From JAWXBR01 sp046595995 (GTDB taxonomy: Bacteria; Bacteroidota; Ignavibacteria; Kapaibacteriales; Kapaibacteriaceae), in NCBI GenBank assembly GCA_046595995.1, contig JBKJNB010000116.1:57226-121225 (forward strand): a stretch of 64,000 nt of DNA, given 5' to 3'. Positions within the stretch are counted from its first letter, which is position 1. Every line of letters starts with the position of its first letter. The notes under the pieces are model-generated. The model was not told where the DNA came from. It did no database searches and worked only from the letters and a program-made list of their open reading frames with translations. Below are positions 43,901 to 51,607 of this stretch, in pieces. A program made the translations under genes and the position numbers.

Positions 43901-45181
43901 AATAACGATGGTGTAAACGAGCTCGGCTTCGGCACTACGCTTGCTGGGCAGGGCTACATGTCGGGGTTCAGGTTTTCGCAAATGGACACTGCGGTTGCAC
44001 AACGATCGATTCCACGCGGAGTGCGTGCACGTCTGACGACAGACACCACAGTACTCGTTACATGGTCGGTGGTGCCTGGTGCGCAACGCTACATTGTGTT
44101 TCGTTCGACAAACATCGATGCTGTCTTCAAACGCGTCGACAGCAGCACAACATCTGTACTGCCATTGCAGCCGATAGCACCAGGAGAAACACATCGTTAT
44201 CGTGTGAGTGCAGTGCTACAGTCAGGCGAAAGTCTCCGTTCGGCAACTGTCACCGTGCAGTCTGCAGTAGCCTCGATCGCCGTAGCTCTTGAACCCGAAA
44301 CGCTCAGCACACTCGATTTCGCACGAGGTGCTTCGATTCGCGTGCGTTACAGTGGTTCGATGGCTCAGCGTTCCATCGATGCCGCTTCGTTCACTCTACT
44401 TCAGAACAACACAATCGTTGCCATCGGCGCATCAGTTGTGCTCGCCGGCGACAGCACGCTCGTAGTAGGCTTTACGGCCTTGACACTACCGGCTGGTGCA
44501 TACGTGCTACGTTGTGGTTCGGTCCGCAGTGCATTCGATGTACCCTCGCGTCAGTCCGACCTCGATCTAACCGTAACCGCGTCGGTTCCGTACGACGAAG
44601 TGGTGTTAACGCGTCTACTCGTCGTCGATGCGTTCACTGTCAGGTTGTTCTTTGATCGCCCCGTAACGTCGGCATCTGCATCAATCATAACCAACTATAG
44701 CATAACTCCAATTGGTGAGATTGCATCCGTCGAGCACAATGCAGACAGTTTAACCATACACTTCAGTCCATCAGTTCCAATGGGTGCTCTTGGCACAACG
44801 TACTACGTCACGGTAAGAAATGTTATCGGACTGGATGGGGCTGCGATAACGCAAGGGGCTGGCAATACGTTGGGATTCGTGTTCGCGGCGAACGACCTTG
44901 CGGATGTGTACGTCTATCCACATCCGGCGGTGCTTAGCAGGGACGCATCGATCACGTTTGCTAATCTAACGAACGAAGCAGATGTTGAGATTCTTGATCA
45001 GCGCTTCGAAGTTGTGGCCCGCGTGAAGGAACGTGACGGTAACGGAGGGGCGGAGTGGGACATGCGTGATGCGCGTGGTGTGACCGTACCGCCCGGAGTG
45101 TACTTCTACAGGGTGCTTGCACCATCGGCCGACAATGTGTCTGTTGAGTCGGGACTAAGGAAAATGCTGATTCGAAGGTAG
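40916..45181 (+). CDS. T9SS-exported subtilisin-like protease with FG-GAP repeats
   Basis: This is a 1421-residue secreted S8 peptidase. The signal peptide ends about ATTLIAG. The catalytic triad is D150 (GVLDTGVDW), H237 (EQGHGTSVAGV) and S391 (SGTSFAAPYVAAA), with a calcium-loop insert rich in D/N (DLDGIDNDGNGYVDD). Then come Fn3-like domains, FG-GAP/VCBS repeats with D-x-D/N-x-D-G loops (DSNGDGIDE, DVDKDGKPD, DFDGDGNVE, DIDGDTRPE, DFNNDGVNE), a second Fn3 region, an Ig-like part and a type A T9SS sorting domain starting YPHPAVLSRD. It is probably an extracellular or surface protease for nutrient capture or processing. It closes the seven-gene run. Confidence 0.93.
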   Translation: MTYIRQLLAVVICVATATTLIAGEQLIVELRPFVAQERAVRSTGGVPIVSRLTTMKVVEQTLSTTQTEALRALERYVVLDIGNEDRDVAIRRLSKLPDVARVHVNHRFGLHAEALTNDSLSTKQYALYTVNAKQAWTKATGNGVIVGVLDTGVDWMHEDLRRALAVNSREDYNKNGMFDAWPIDQTVDGVGGDLDGIDNDGNGYVDDVIGYDFVDQDTRNLGDDRERDPFPFDEQGHGTSVAGVISATPNNKVGIAGLAFDARVLALRAFDATGNAEEDDIAAAIVYAVLRGARVINMSFGDGVDAPVLRDAVRFAASFGCTLVASAGNSGLITRQFPAGYDDVIAVGSTNADDQRSPFSSTGSLLAVTAPGEAIVTTQAGGGYRTVSGTSFAAPYVAAAAALLMERAPTLSADEVRGTLEEQSIDLGPHGWDVEYGSGRIDALKPLTTPSWALVRITNIRNEQEVDVQTTTSLDVRGSAAATLFDSYALYVGAGLEPTVWTLLGEGVQLRDGVLGALPSNALSIGLNTLRLVVTLQNGRTIEDRKRIEAVGAATLAFTAFEFVSAWKDDTRVPVMTFRTNRPTSCVVRYRAVGTTLYNEFTDMWSEARTHSFALPNVLPGLAYEYIVSCVADGGERVERSESMIVEDIAARVQGWATINDESFAGYVFNDVRDLYGDGSPGFIMNDLGSGSFGKMKSVTRTTSGFTPRDTTQDVWIPRGIGDSNGDGIDEVFGHVVGQARLFQAETKNGNPFARTLFADTTSKRWNAAGMYDVDKDGKPDLLMLSDSGCLAVAYHNGAYVRLGVASNPTPPAPGTQANRVDEISIAAGDFDGDGNVEIAFSDTDGDLVISEFINGNFRTEFVNENTGNGGSGYVARIDIDGDTRPEVVFGVPDSTQPNSERDYGRQLWTYKIFGGGSPDTYTQIWTDRISGVRTGIGFRNGLGAGQLDMRGGDELVICAFTRLYVFSWSDGVATGQPIWYRADVVSPRFLVYDFNNDGVNELGFGTTLAGQGYMSGFRFSQMDTAVAQRSIPRGVRARLTTDTTVLVTWSVVPGAQRYIVFRSTNIDAVFKRVDSSTTSVLPLQPIAPGETHRYRVSAVLQSGESLRSATVTVQSAVASIAVALEPETLSTLDFARGASIRVRYSGSMAQRSIDAASFTLLQNNTIVAIGASVVLAGDSTLVVGFTALTLPAGAYVLRCGSVRSAFDVPSRQSDLDLTVTASVPYDEVVLTRLLVVDAFTVRLFFDRPVTSASASIITNYSITPIGEIASVEHNADSLTIHFSPSVPMGALGTTYYVTVRNVIGLDGAAITQGAGNTLGFVFAANDLADVYVYPHPAVLSRDASITFANLTNEADVEILDQRFEVVARVKERDGNGGAEWDMRDARGVTVPPGVYFYRVLAPSADNVSVESGLRKMLIRR

Positions 45182-45201
45182 CAGTCGGATTGCACCAATG
45201 G

Positions 45202-46626
45202 TCAGGTTTGCAGGAGCCTACGCAAGCCCCCTGCGTCGCCATTGCTGAGAACGGCAACGACATCGCCCTTCTGCACGCGTGATTCGAACCATTTAGCCGC
45301 TTGTTCTCCCCATGACGTGTCTGCCAATGCAGCATCAATAACTAACACCTCGGGTCCGCGAAGTTGAATCTCATTCTTCAGGCGCGTGGTGTCGAGTCTG
45401 TCTTCGAGACTATACCGTTCAGGACGATTAACAGGACCAATGCAAACACTTGCGCTTCCGTCGAAACATTCGGCAAGTTCTTTCTGAAAGAATGAACGTG
45501 TCGTGGTATTCGATCGTGGCTCAAAGCACACATGAAGGTTTGCCGTAGGGTAGCGTTGTCGCAACGCGCTAATCGTTGCAGCAATCGCAGTTGGATGATG
45601 CGCGAAGTCGTCAATTACAACTGCGCCGCGCCAGGTAGCGATGACTTGCAGGCGGCGTTGGGGTGGGGTGAAGCTTGGCATTGCTCTCTGTATCTGCTCA
45701 AACTCAACGCCTGCATGAACGCAAGCAACTGCTGCCATGGTTGCATTACGCATGTTGTGCTCTCCGGGCATACGTAGCCTGAAAGACCCTTGGTTGACCC
45801 CTGCCTGCACAAGTGTCCATGACGTCACTTCAGCATCGTACTGCACGTCTTCTATGCGCCAAAAGGCATCAGCAGATAGACCAACGGTTTGCATAGGTGC
45901 AAACGAATGATTCGCTGCTCGCAATGCATTGGTGTCGTCAGCATTCACAAGCACCACGCCATTGGATGGCACAATACGAACGAGATGCTCGAATGAACGC
46001 ACTATAGCGTCGAGGTCCGGAAAGATGTCAGCGTGATCGAACTCAATGTTGTTTACAATCGCAATCGTTGGTCGATAGTGAACAAACTTGCTTCGTTTAT
46101 CAAAAAACGCAGTGTCATACTCGTCGCCTTCGCTAACGAATATTCCCGAAGGTGTGTTGTGCAGTGTTGTAGGAACCGGACGACATCCCGACGAGAACAT
46201 GGCAAGGACACCGCCAATGAAGAAGCCAGGCTGACGTCCGGCATGCTCGAGCAACCATGCGGTAATTGCAGAGGTTGTTGTCTTGCCATGTGTGCCACTG
46301 ACAACAATCGACGTGTTGCGGTCGATAAAGAGCTCACCCACAAGAGCGGCCATCGATGTCATTGGTATGCGGTTGTTAAGCACGACTTCGAGTTCTGGAT
46401 TGCCACGGCTAATAGCATTGCCAATGATTACACGGTCCGGCGCTTGTGAAACAAGCTTATCGGCATCATAGCCGTCGTACCAACGGATTCCGGCCGAGTG
46501 TAGAACATCGGACATCGGCGGATACACTGCGGTGTCACTGCCAGTTACGATATGGCCAAGGTTACTGCATGCGATAGCCAGCGAACCCATAGCCGTGCCG
46601 CCAATACCAACAAAGTGGAGTTTCAT
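45202..46626 (-). CDS. mpl: UDP-MurNAc:tripeptide ligase (peptidoglycan recycling)
   Basis: This is a 474-residue Mur ligase. Mpl attaches the recycled L-Ala-gamma-D-Glu-meso-DAP tripeptide to UDP-MurNAc. FVGIGGTAMGSLA starts the UDP-binding domain, VTGSDTAVYPPMSDVL and NAISRGNPELE are Mpl signatures not shared by MurC, and the P-loop is GTHGKTTTS (111-119). EGDEYDTAFFDKRSKFVHY and NNIEFDHADIFPDL are also Mpl-specific. It implies meso-DAP peptidoglycan and wall recycling. It is convergent with the subtilase and divergent from the 46708 gene. Confidence 0.93.
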   Translation of the reverse strand: MKLHFVGIGGTAMGSLAIACSNLGHIVTGSDTAVYPPMSDVLHSAGIRWYDGYDADKLVSQAPDRVIIGNAISRGNPELEVVLNNRIPMTSMAALVGELFIDRNTSIVVSGTHGKTTTSAITAWLLEHAGRQPGFFIGGVLAMFSSGCRPVPTTLHNTPSGIFVSEGDEYDTAFFDKRSKFVHYRPTIAIVNNIEFDHADIFPDLDAIVRSFEHLVRIVPSNGVVLVNADDTNALRAANHSFAPMQTVGLSADAFWRIEDVQYDAEVTSWTLVQAGVNQGSFRLRMPGEHNMRNATMAAVACVHAGVEFEQIQRAMPSFTPPQRRLQVIATWRGAVVIDDFAHHPTAIAATISALRQRYPTANLHVCFEPRSNTTTRSFFQKELAECFDGSASVCIGPVNRPERYSLEDRLDTTRLKNEIQLRGPEVLVIDAALADTSWGEQAAKWFESRVQKGDVVAVLSNGDAGGLRRLLQT

Positions 46627-46707
46627 GCCAAACGCCTAAGAAAACGGTATCTTACTTCAATGCGGCAAAGATATAGCTGCCTCCTACTGAACGTTATTGG
46701 TGATTCT

Positions 46708-48063
46708 ATGTATCGTCTGCTTTTTATAGTGGTTTTAGTTGTTCTTACCACCACCGCAACTCTCGCACAACCGTTCTGGATCGAAACAAGTGGTCCGACG
46801 CTCGGCACGTTATCGTTGGAGTCGAACTCGAAAGGCCACGTATTCGCTGGTACGACAAACTCTTCAATCTTCCGCACCTTTAACTGGGGTGCAACGTGGG
46901 AGCGCCTCGGATCGGGCCTACCCAATCAAGGCTTCGATCGACCAATTCGCGACATTTCGATCACGGATGATGATGAGATCTACATCGTGCTGCAAGGTCA
47001 GGGCGTCTTCAAATCGGTTGACAATGGTAGTACGTGGCAGAGCATCAACGCCGGTATTGCAGATTCTGCCGGCATCGTTACAATTCATGCGAAAGCTCTA
47101 CCTACAGGAATGACGCAGGTCTATGTTGGCTTTAGCGGCGCTACCTCTGTAAAGACATTCTTGTCGGATAACAGCGGTGCAACATGGATACAAATTCCAG
47201 TGCCCGGGGTTCCGAAGACGGACTTATATGAAACATTTATTAGCCCAAACAGCGAAAAGCTCATTATTAGCATAGGTTATAATAAAGGCCTTTATCGAAG
47301 CACAAATCGCGGCCTGAGATGGTTGCGGATTGACACCGATTCAAATGGCAACAATCCGGGTGGAAGCGAGTCGGACGACAACTATCAAACGATACGGGCG
47401 AATAGACAAGGCCATATTTTCGTAGGTAGGCACGCCCTCGAAACTTCGACAGAATATCAGAATGCTTGTATTATGCGCTCGACGAACAACGGCGAGTCGT
47501 ACGAGTACAAGACGACTGGCTGGGACCCATTAACTCCCGATACGCGCTCGAATAACCGCGTAACAGGCATTGCATTCGGCACTGGTAACGACGTCTATGC
47601 AACGACTGAAAAAGCTGGGATGTACTTCAGTTCGAATAATGGTGACAATTGGAGTAACCTCACATCTGGTCTTCCAGACAACGGGGCCTGTGCCGCGCTA
47701 GCTGCAACGCCGAACAATCACATCTTCGCGGCACCAAAAGGATTCAACAATGTGTTCGCGCATCTCGACCCAACGATGTCTGTGAGCGATTTGCCTGCGA
47801 TTATACAACCAACCGTTTCGGCTGCCCCAAACCCGGCAAACGACATCGTCACCATTTCGTTTAATCTTGAGCAGGCCGGGCTCGTTCTTGCAGAAGTAGT
47901 CTCGATGGATGGCAGCAAGGTCGTTGCAGACTATGCTCGCGAATTTCTCGCGGGACCGCAAGTAGTGCAGTTCAACACTGGGTCTATGACTACCGGAGTG
48001 TATGCGTGGCGTCTTTCAGCGAACGGCAGCACACGCATGGGACGTTTTATCGTTGCGCACTAA
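46708..48063 (+). CDS. T9SS-exported BNR/sortilin-like beta-propeller protein
   Basis: This is about 451 residues. The signal peptide is MYRLLFIVVLVVLTTTATLAQ, and the propeller part has repeats of the Asp-box type (S-x-D-x-G-x-T-W: KSVDNGSTW, LSDNSGATW, RSTNNGESY, SSNNGDNWS). The C-terminus is a type A sorting domain (APNPANDIVTISF... ending RMGRFIVAH). ATG 46708 gives the signal peptide; an upstream in-frame ATG at 46552 would lie inside mpl. Such propellers bind glycans or proteins, and no ligand can be assigned. The last 17 bases overlap the convergent lipoprotein gene. Confidence 0.85.
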   Translation: MYRLLFIVVLVVLTTTATLAQPFWIETSGPTLGTLSLESNSKGHVFAGTTNSSIFRTFNWGATWERLGSGLPNQGFDRPIRDISITDDDEIYIVLQGQGVFKSVDNGSTWQSINAGIADSAGIVTIHAKALPTGMTQVYVGFSGATSVKTFLSDNSGATWIQIPVPGVPKTDLYETFISPNSEKLIISIGYNKGLYRSTNRGLRWLRIDTDSNGNNPGGSESDDNYQTIRANRQGHIFVGRHALETSTEYQNACIMRSTNNGESYEYKTTGWDPLTPDTRSNNRVTGIAFGTGNDVYATTEKAGMYFSSNNGDNWSNLTSGLPDNGACAALAATPNNHIFAAPKGFNNVFAHLDPTMSVSDLPAIIQPTVSAAPNPANDIVTISFNLEQAGLVLAEVVSMDGSKVVADYAREFLAGPQVVQFNTGSMTTGVYAWRLSANGSTRMGRFIVAH

Positions 48064-48478
48064 TTGACGCGATATACCAATTGCTATCATCGAGGCGAGT
48101 CGTCAAGAACACAAAGTGTTTGATGTAATCAACGGTTACGTGAACACGATGGTTCGTGGCGCTTAACGTGTCGGAACGTGTCTCAGTAATCGGTTTTGCC
48201 GACATCAGGCGTCGCCAACGTTCTACGTCGTCTCTTGTCTCGTAGCGCTCAACAGCTAACAGCCTGCGTCCCGATGCATGAACCATCAGATCTGTTGCTG
48301 CCTGTACATTGTTGCTGTCGAGTGCTGCTTTGAACAAGTACACTACACTTTGCGAGCTGCGTTGACTGCGTTCAACAGACGTCGACTTCTTTTCGGCGCC
48401 CACCACGAATAGAGCACAGCCTGCCGTGGCAGCGGCTGAAACCAGCAGAGCAATTACAACGCTCGAGGGGAGCCTCAT
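48047..48478 (-). CDS. Small lipoprotein of unknown function
   Basis: This is 143 residues. The N-terminus MRLPSSVVIALLVSAAATAGCALF has a lipobox-like A-T-A-G-C, so a lipoprotein is predicted. The mature part has helix (SVVYLFKAALDSNNVQAATDLM) then beta pattern (HRVHVTVDYIKHFVFLTTRL...WYIASISA), an NTF2-like or DUF4878-like fold (inference). The start overlaps the hydrolase stop (ATGA), placing it last in the trmD unit. Its 3' end overlaps the convergent propeller gene by 17 bases. Confidence 0.6.
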   Translation of the reverse strand: MRLPSSVVIALLVSAAATAGCALFVVGAEKKSTSVERSQRSSQSVVYLFKAALDSNNVQAATDLMVHASGRRLLAVERYETRDDVERWRRLMSAKPITETRSDTLSATNHRVHVTVDYIKHFVFLTTRLDDSNWYIASISAQR

Positions 48479-49341
48479 GTCTGTGCATCCGAAGAGTCAA
48501 GCAGAAACGTTGTCGTGTACGCGAGCGCTTCAACAAACGCAGGTGTGACTCGGTCAGTCGGATGTGTCATGCCGAACGTGTGTGTGGTATTCGACACGAC
48601 GGTCAGTGACGCCGGTACGTCGGCATCGCGCAATAGTGACTGAACCTCTCTCAGCGGCACCGTCAGATCTTGCTCGGCGTGAACAAACAACAATCGATCG
48701 GAGAGGTGTCTGCAGGCGGCAACCAACGACAGTCGTTCGCGGTTTGCTTCGATGTCCAGCAGGTATGTACTATTCATTTGCAGCATTTGACCCGTGCGTG
48801 TGTTTTCCACCTCGACAATTCCTGACTCCACCCAAGCGCTACGTTGACGGGGCGTCCATCGCTCCCAATCGCCGACGCTGTTCCAGACAACGACCTTGCG
48901 CGCTTCGTGCTCGACACCTGCTAATTGCGCAATACCGCCGCCGCGAGAATGGCCGACAATCTGCAACACGTTGTTCCAGCGGGATCGAATGAGTGCGACG
49001 AGCTCGCTGTCGGACGTTCGCAAGTTGTTAAGCAAGTCTGCGACATCTTCTAGTTCGCGCGTTATAGTGTTCGCTGCGAAGTCGGACGTACTCATGACGC
49101 GATCTGCAGTTCCTCGCATACCGTTTTGCGAAAAGTCCAATCGCACAACAAGCATACCGGCGTCCGCTAGGTGTTTTGCAGCTATCGGGAAGAATCCCCA
49201 ATTCCTAAACCCCTTAAAGCCGTGGAGTAAGAACACCAAGGGAAGGTGCGCGCCTTCGGCGCTAGGGGGCCAAGTGACTGTTGCGTAGATGACGTCGCCG
49301 CGTCGGTTCATCACCTCAAAATTTGATTCGGACGAAATCAT
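48475..49341 (-). CDS. Alpha/beta hydrolase
   Basis: This is a 288-residue serine hydrolase. LVFLLHGFKGFRNWGF has the oxyanion His-Gly, QIVGHSRGGGIAQLAG has the G-H-S-R-G nucleophile elbow, and the final H is in SNTTHTFGMTHP. An acidic residue in FVHAEQDLTVPL completes the triad. It resembles dienelactone-hydrolase or peptidase-like members that act on small substrates. No signal peptide is present, so it is cytoplasmic. It is coupled by four-base overlaps to trmD upstream and to the lipoprotein downstream. Confidence 0.82.
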   Translation of the reverse strand: MISSESNFEVMNRRGDVIYATVTWPPSAEGAHLPLVFLLHGFKGFRNWGFFPIAAKHLADAGMLVVRLDFSQNGMRGTADRVMSTSDFAANTITRELEDVADLLNNLRTSDSELVALIRSRWNNVLQIVGHSRGGGIAQLAGVEHEARKVVVWNSVGDWERWTPRQRSAWVESGIVEVENTRTGQMLQMNSTYLLDIEANRERLSLVAACRHLSDRLLFVHAEQDLTVPLREVQSLLRDADVPASLTVVSNTTHTFGMTHPTDRVTPAFVEALAYTTTFLLDSSDAQT

Positions 49342-50081
49342 TCGTCGTCTGCGCCATCGAGCATATCCGGACGTCGAGCACGTGTTTTCGTCCGTGCCTG
49401 CTTCTCACGCCATGCCCGAATAACGGCATGATTACCTGAGAGAAGCTCATTAGGCACTTGCATGCCTCTGAAGTCTGCGGGTTTGGTGTAATGCGGTGAA
49501 TCGAGTAGACCGTGCATAAATGAATCGTCTAGTACAGACTCGGCGTCGCCTACTACGCCGGGCAGCAATCGCACGATTGCATCCGTGAGCACGGCGGCGG
49601 GCAGTTCACCGCCAGTCAGAACGTAATCACCGATAGAGAGTTCGCGTGTAACGAGAACGTCGCGTACACGCTGATCTATTCCTTTGTAGTGGCCAGCCAA
49701 CAGAATCAGATTCTGCCTTAGTGACAGCTCAGCACACAGATTCTGCGTTAGTAATGTCCCGTCTGGCGTAAGGAAGATTACGTCGTCGTACGTGCGTTCA
49801 AGCATGAGTCGATCGATGCACTTAAAAATCGGCTCTGCTTGTAGGATCATCCCGGCGCCACCGCCGTATGGGGTATCGTCGATATGCTTGAATCGATCGC
49901 TGGCAAAATCATGAAGATTGTGCAGGACAATTTCGACGAGCCCCTTCTCTTGCGCCCTGCCTACGATGCTCGACTTAAGAAAAGACTCAAGAGATTGCGG
50001 CACGGCACAGACGATGTCGATGCGCAAAGCAGCCGCATGTGAGACTTCGGGGTGCAAAGGCTCAGTGCTCACTGTTTGCAT
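49338..50081 (-). CDS. trmD: tRNA (guanine-37-N1)-methyltransferase
   Basis: This SAM-dependent SPOUT (trefoil-knot) enzyme makes m1G37 to prevent frameshifting. The core begins LRIDIVCAVPQSL. Motifs are HNLHDFASDRFKHIDDTPYGGGAGMIL, LLAGHYKGIDQRV (the SAM knot) and IGDYVLTGGELPAAV. The start is uncertain. ATG 50081 is used; ATG 50108 would overlap rimM by 47 bases, and GTG 50072 has AGGA eight bases upstream. It lies in the usual rimM-trmD order. rpsP and rplS are absent from the neighbourhood. Confidence 0.93.
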   Translation of the reverse strand: MQTVSTEPLHPEVSHAAALRIDIVCAVPQSLESFLKSSIVGRAQEKGLVEIVLHNLHDFASDRFKHIDDTPYGGGAGMILQAEPIFKCIDRLMLERTYDDVIFLTPDGTLLTQNLCAELSLRQNLILLAGHYKGIDQRVRDVLVTRELSIGDYVLTGGELPAAVLTDAIVRLLPGVVGDAESVLDDSFMHGLLDSPHYTKPADFRGMQVPNELLSGNHAVIRAWREKQARTKTRARRPDMLDGADDE

Positions 50082-50637
50082 CCTGTTCGTCAGCATCGTC
50101 GGCGTCATCGGCAGATGACTTGTTCAACGTATCGAGGCCTTCGAGCAAATGAACCGTCACGCGCTTGTTCAAAGTGTCGACCACTTTTACAACCGATTCG
50201 ATTACAGGTATTGGAATCGTTGAGCCGTCGGCGCAGTCGATAATCCACACGTCATTCGCAGGCAGGAGCCAGACTTCGCTAATCGTGCCGAGCACGTTTC
50301 CGTTTTCGTTCACGACCTCGCAACCTTCGATGTCGCCAACCGAATAACGTTCGTCAGACACGGCTACGTCGGTTGAACGCGCGTATACTGCCTGATCGAT
50401 TAGGGGGCTGGCCGCCTGGGCCGAGGGGGCTTCAGCAAATGCAATGCGCATGAATTTCGCAGAAGCTTCGAATGTCGTAACGGTCATTGCACGTGCGAAC
50501 TCGCGCGAGAATCCTACGCCAACCTGTGACCCGGCTTTAAGGTTCACACGCACTCCCGGTATGTCTACGAGCATCACAACGCCATTCATGCCGTGTGTTC
50601 GTGCAATAACCCCGATATATTCATCGAACTCAGTCAT
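50062..50637 (-). CDS. rimM: Ribosome maturation factor RimM
   Basis: RimM binds S19 and helps the 30S head mature. It has 191 residues. The N-terminal beta barrel has DEYIGVIARTHGMNGVVMLV. The C-terminal PRC barrel has RYSVGDIEGCEVVNENGNVLGTI, then LPANDVWIID and PVIESVVKVVD, with an acidic tail (SADDADDADEQD). It directly precedes trmD with overlap. A terminator for rpoD lies upstream, so rimM has its own start of transcription between 50640 and 50700 or is read through from rpoD. Confidence 0.9.
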   Translation of the reverse strand: MTEFDEYIGVIARTHGMNGVVMLVDIPGVRVNLKAGSQVGVGFSREFARAMTVTTFEASAKFMRIAFAEAPSAQAASPLIDQAVYARSTDVAVSDERYSVGDIEGCEVVNENGNVLGTISEVWLLPANDVWIIDCADGSTIPIPVIESVVKVVDTLNKRVTVHLLEGLDTLNKSSADDADDADEQDANSEH

Positions 50638-50639
50638 AA

Positions 50640-50670
50640 ATAAAAACGCCGCATTTGTGGGTGCGGCGTC
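50640..50670 (-). terminator. Rho-independent terminator of the rpoD gene
   Basis: On the minus strand ACGCCGCA-CCCACAAA-TGCGGCGT is followed by TTTTATT. It is a strong 8-bp stem with a T-run, 29 bases after the sigma-factor stop and directly before the rimM start. Confidence 0.9.
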
Positions 50671-50698
50671 TCTTGTAATTGTTCATGTACGCCGGTCG

Positions 50699-51562
50699 TT
50701 ATCCGAGGTATGCGCGAAGTGCTTTGGAGCGCGACGCGTGACGAAGACGACGGATGGCTTTTTCTTTGATCTGACGGACACGTTCGCGAGTGAGGTTGAA
50801 CTTTTCGCCGATTTCTTCGAGCGTCAGAGCTTGCTGATCGTCCAAGCCAAAATAGAGTCGGATGACTTCAGCTTCACGTTCCGAAAGAGTGTTCAATACC
50901 TGCTGCACTTCTACGCGAAGTGATTCACGCATGAGCTCGCTGTCAGGCGGTGGTTGCTGGTCGTTTGGCAGGATGTCAAGAAGGCGATTGTCTTCGCCCT
51001 GCACGAATGGAGCATCGACCGAAAGGTGGCGTCCAGAGATCTTAATGGTCTCGCTGATCTCGGCAATCGACATATCCAACTGTTCAGCGAGTTCTGCGGC
51101 CGTCGGTTCGCGCTCGTATTGTTGTTCGAGTTCAGAGAACTTCTTGCCAATCTTGTTCAGAGCACCGACTCGATTTAGTGGAAGGCGAACAATACGCGAC
51201 TGTTCAGCAAGAGCCTGAAGGATGGATTGACGAATCCACCATACAGCGTAAGAGATGAATTTGAATCCGCGGGTCTCATCGAAACGTTTAGCAGCCTTGA
51301 TCAAACCAAGGTTACCTTCGTTGATGAGGTCTCCCAGAGACAATCCTTGATTTTGATACTGTTTCGCGACAGAGACAACGAATCGAAGATTGGCCTTTAC
51401 GAGTCGTTCGAGCGCAACGGATCCTTCGAATCCACCACGACGAATGGCTTGGGCCAACACAATTTCATCGTCACCAGTAAGAAGTTCGACGCGACCAATT
51501 TCCTGTAGGTACTTGTCGAGCGACTGACTTTCGCGATTCGTATACTGTTTAGTAATCCTCAT
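50699..51562 (-). CDS. rpoD: RpoD-type primary sigma factor (short)
   Basis: This is a 287-residue sigma-70 of the short group typical of Bacteroidota and Chlorobiota: no region 1.1 and no long non-conserved insert. Region 1.2 starts ESQSLDKYLQEIGRVELL. Region 2 has ANLRFVVSVAKQYQNQGLSLGDLINEGNLGLI and FKFISYAVWWIRQSI. Region 3 follows, then region 4 with REAEVIRLYFGLDD and TLEEIGEKFNLTRERVRQIKEKAIRRLR. It is almost certainly the housekeeping sigma. In this lineage promoters often differ from the E. coli consensus, which limits promoter calls in this window. Confidence 0.95.
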   Translation of the reverse strand: MRITKQYTNRESQSLDKYLQEIGRVELLTGDDEIVLAQAIRRGGFEGSVALERLVKANLRFVVSVAKQYQNQGLSLGDLINEGNLGLIKAAKRFDETRGFKFISYAVWWIRQSILQALAEQSRIVRLPLNRVGALNKIGKKFSELEQQYEREPTAAELAEQLDMSIAEISETIKISGRHLSVDAPFVQGEDNRLLDILPNDQQPPPDSELMRESLRVEVQQVLNTLSEREAEVIRLYFGLDDQQALTLEEIGEKFNLTRERVRQIKEKAIRRLRHASRSKALRAYLG

Positions 51563-51607
51563 GCCATGGGCCCGGGGCTATAGATGCAGAAAAAGCAAGC
51601 CACAAAG

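Noticed and set aside
42913..44194. Two long antisense frames within the subtilase gene
   Set aside because: They mirror the repetitive D/G-rich FG-GAP repeats of the sense gene and show no independent start signal or domain.
45281..45300. A TTCGAACC stretch reminiscent of a tRNA T-loop
   Set aside because: It lies within the mpl coding sequence and no cloverleaf can be formed around it.
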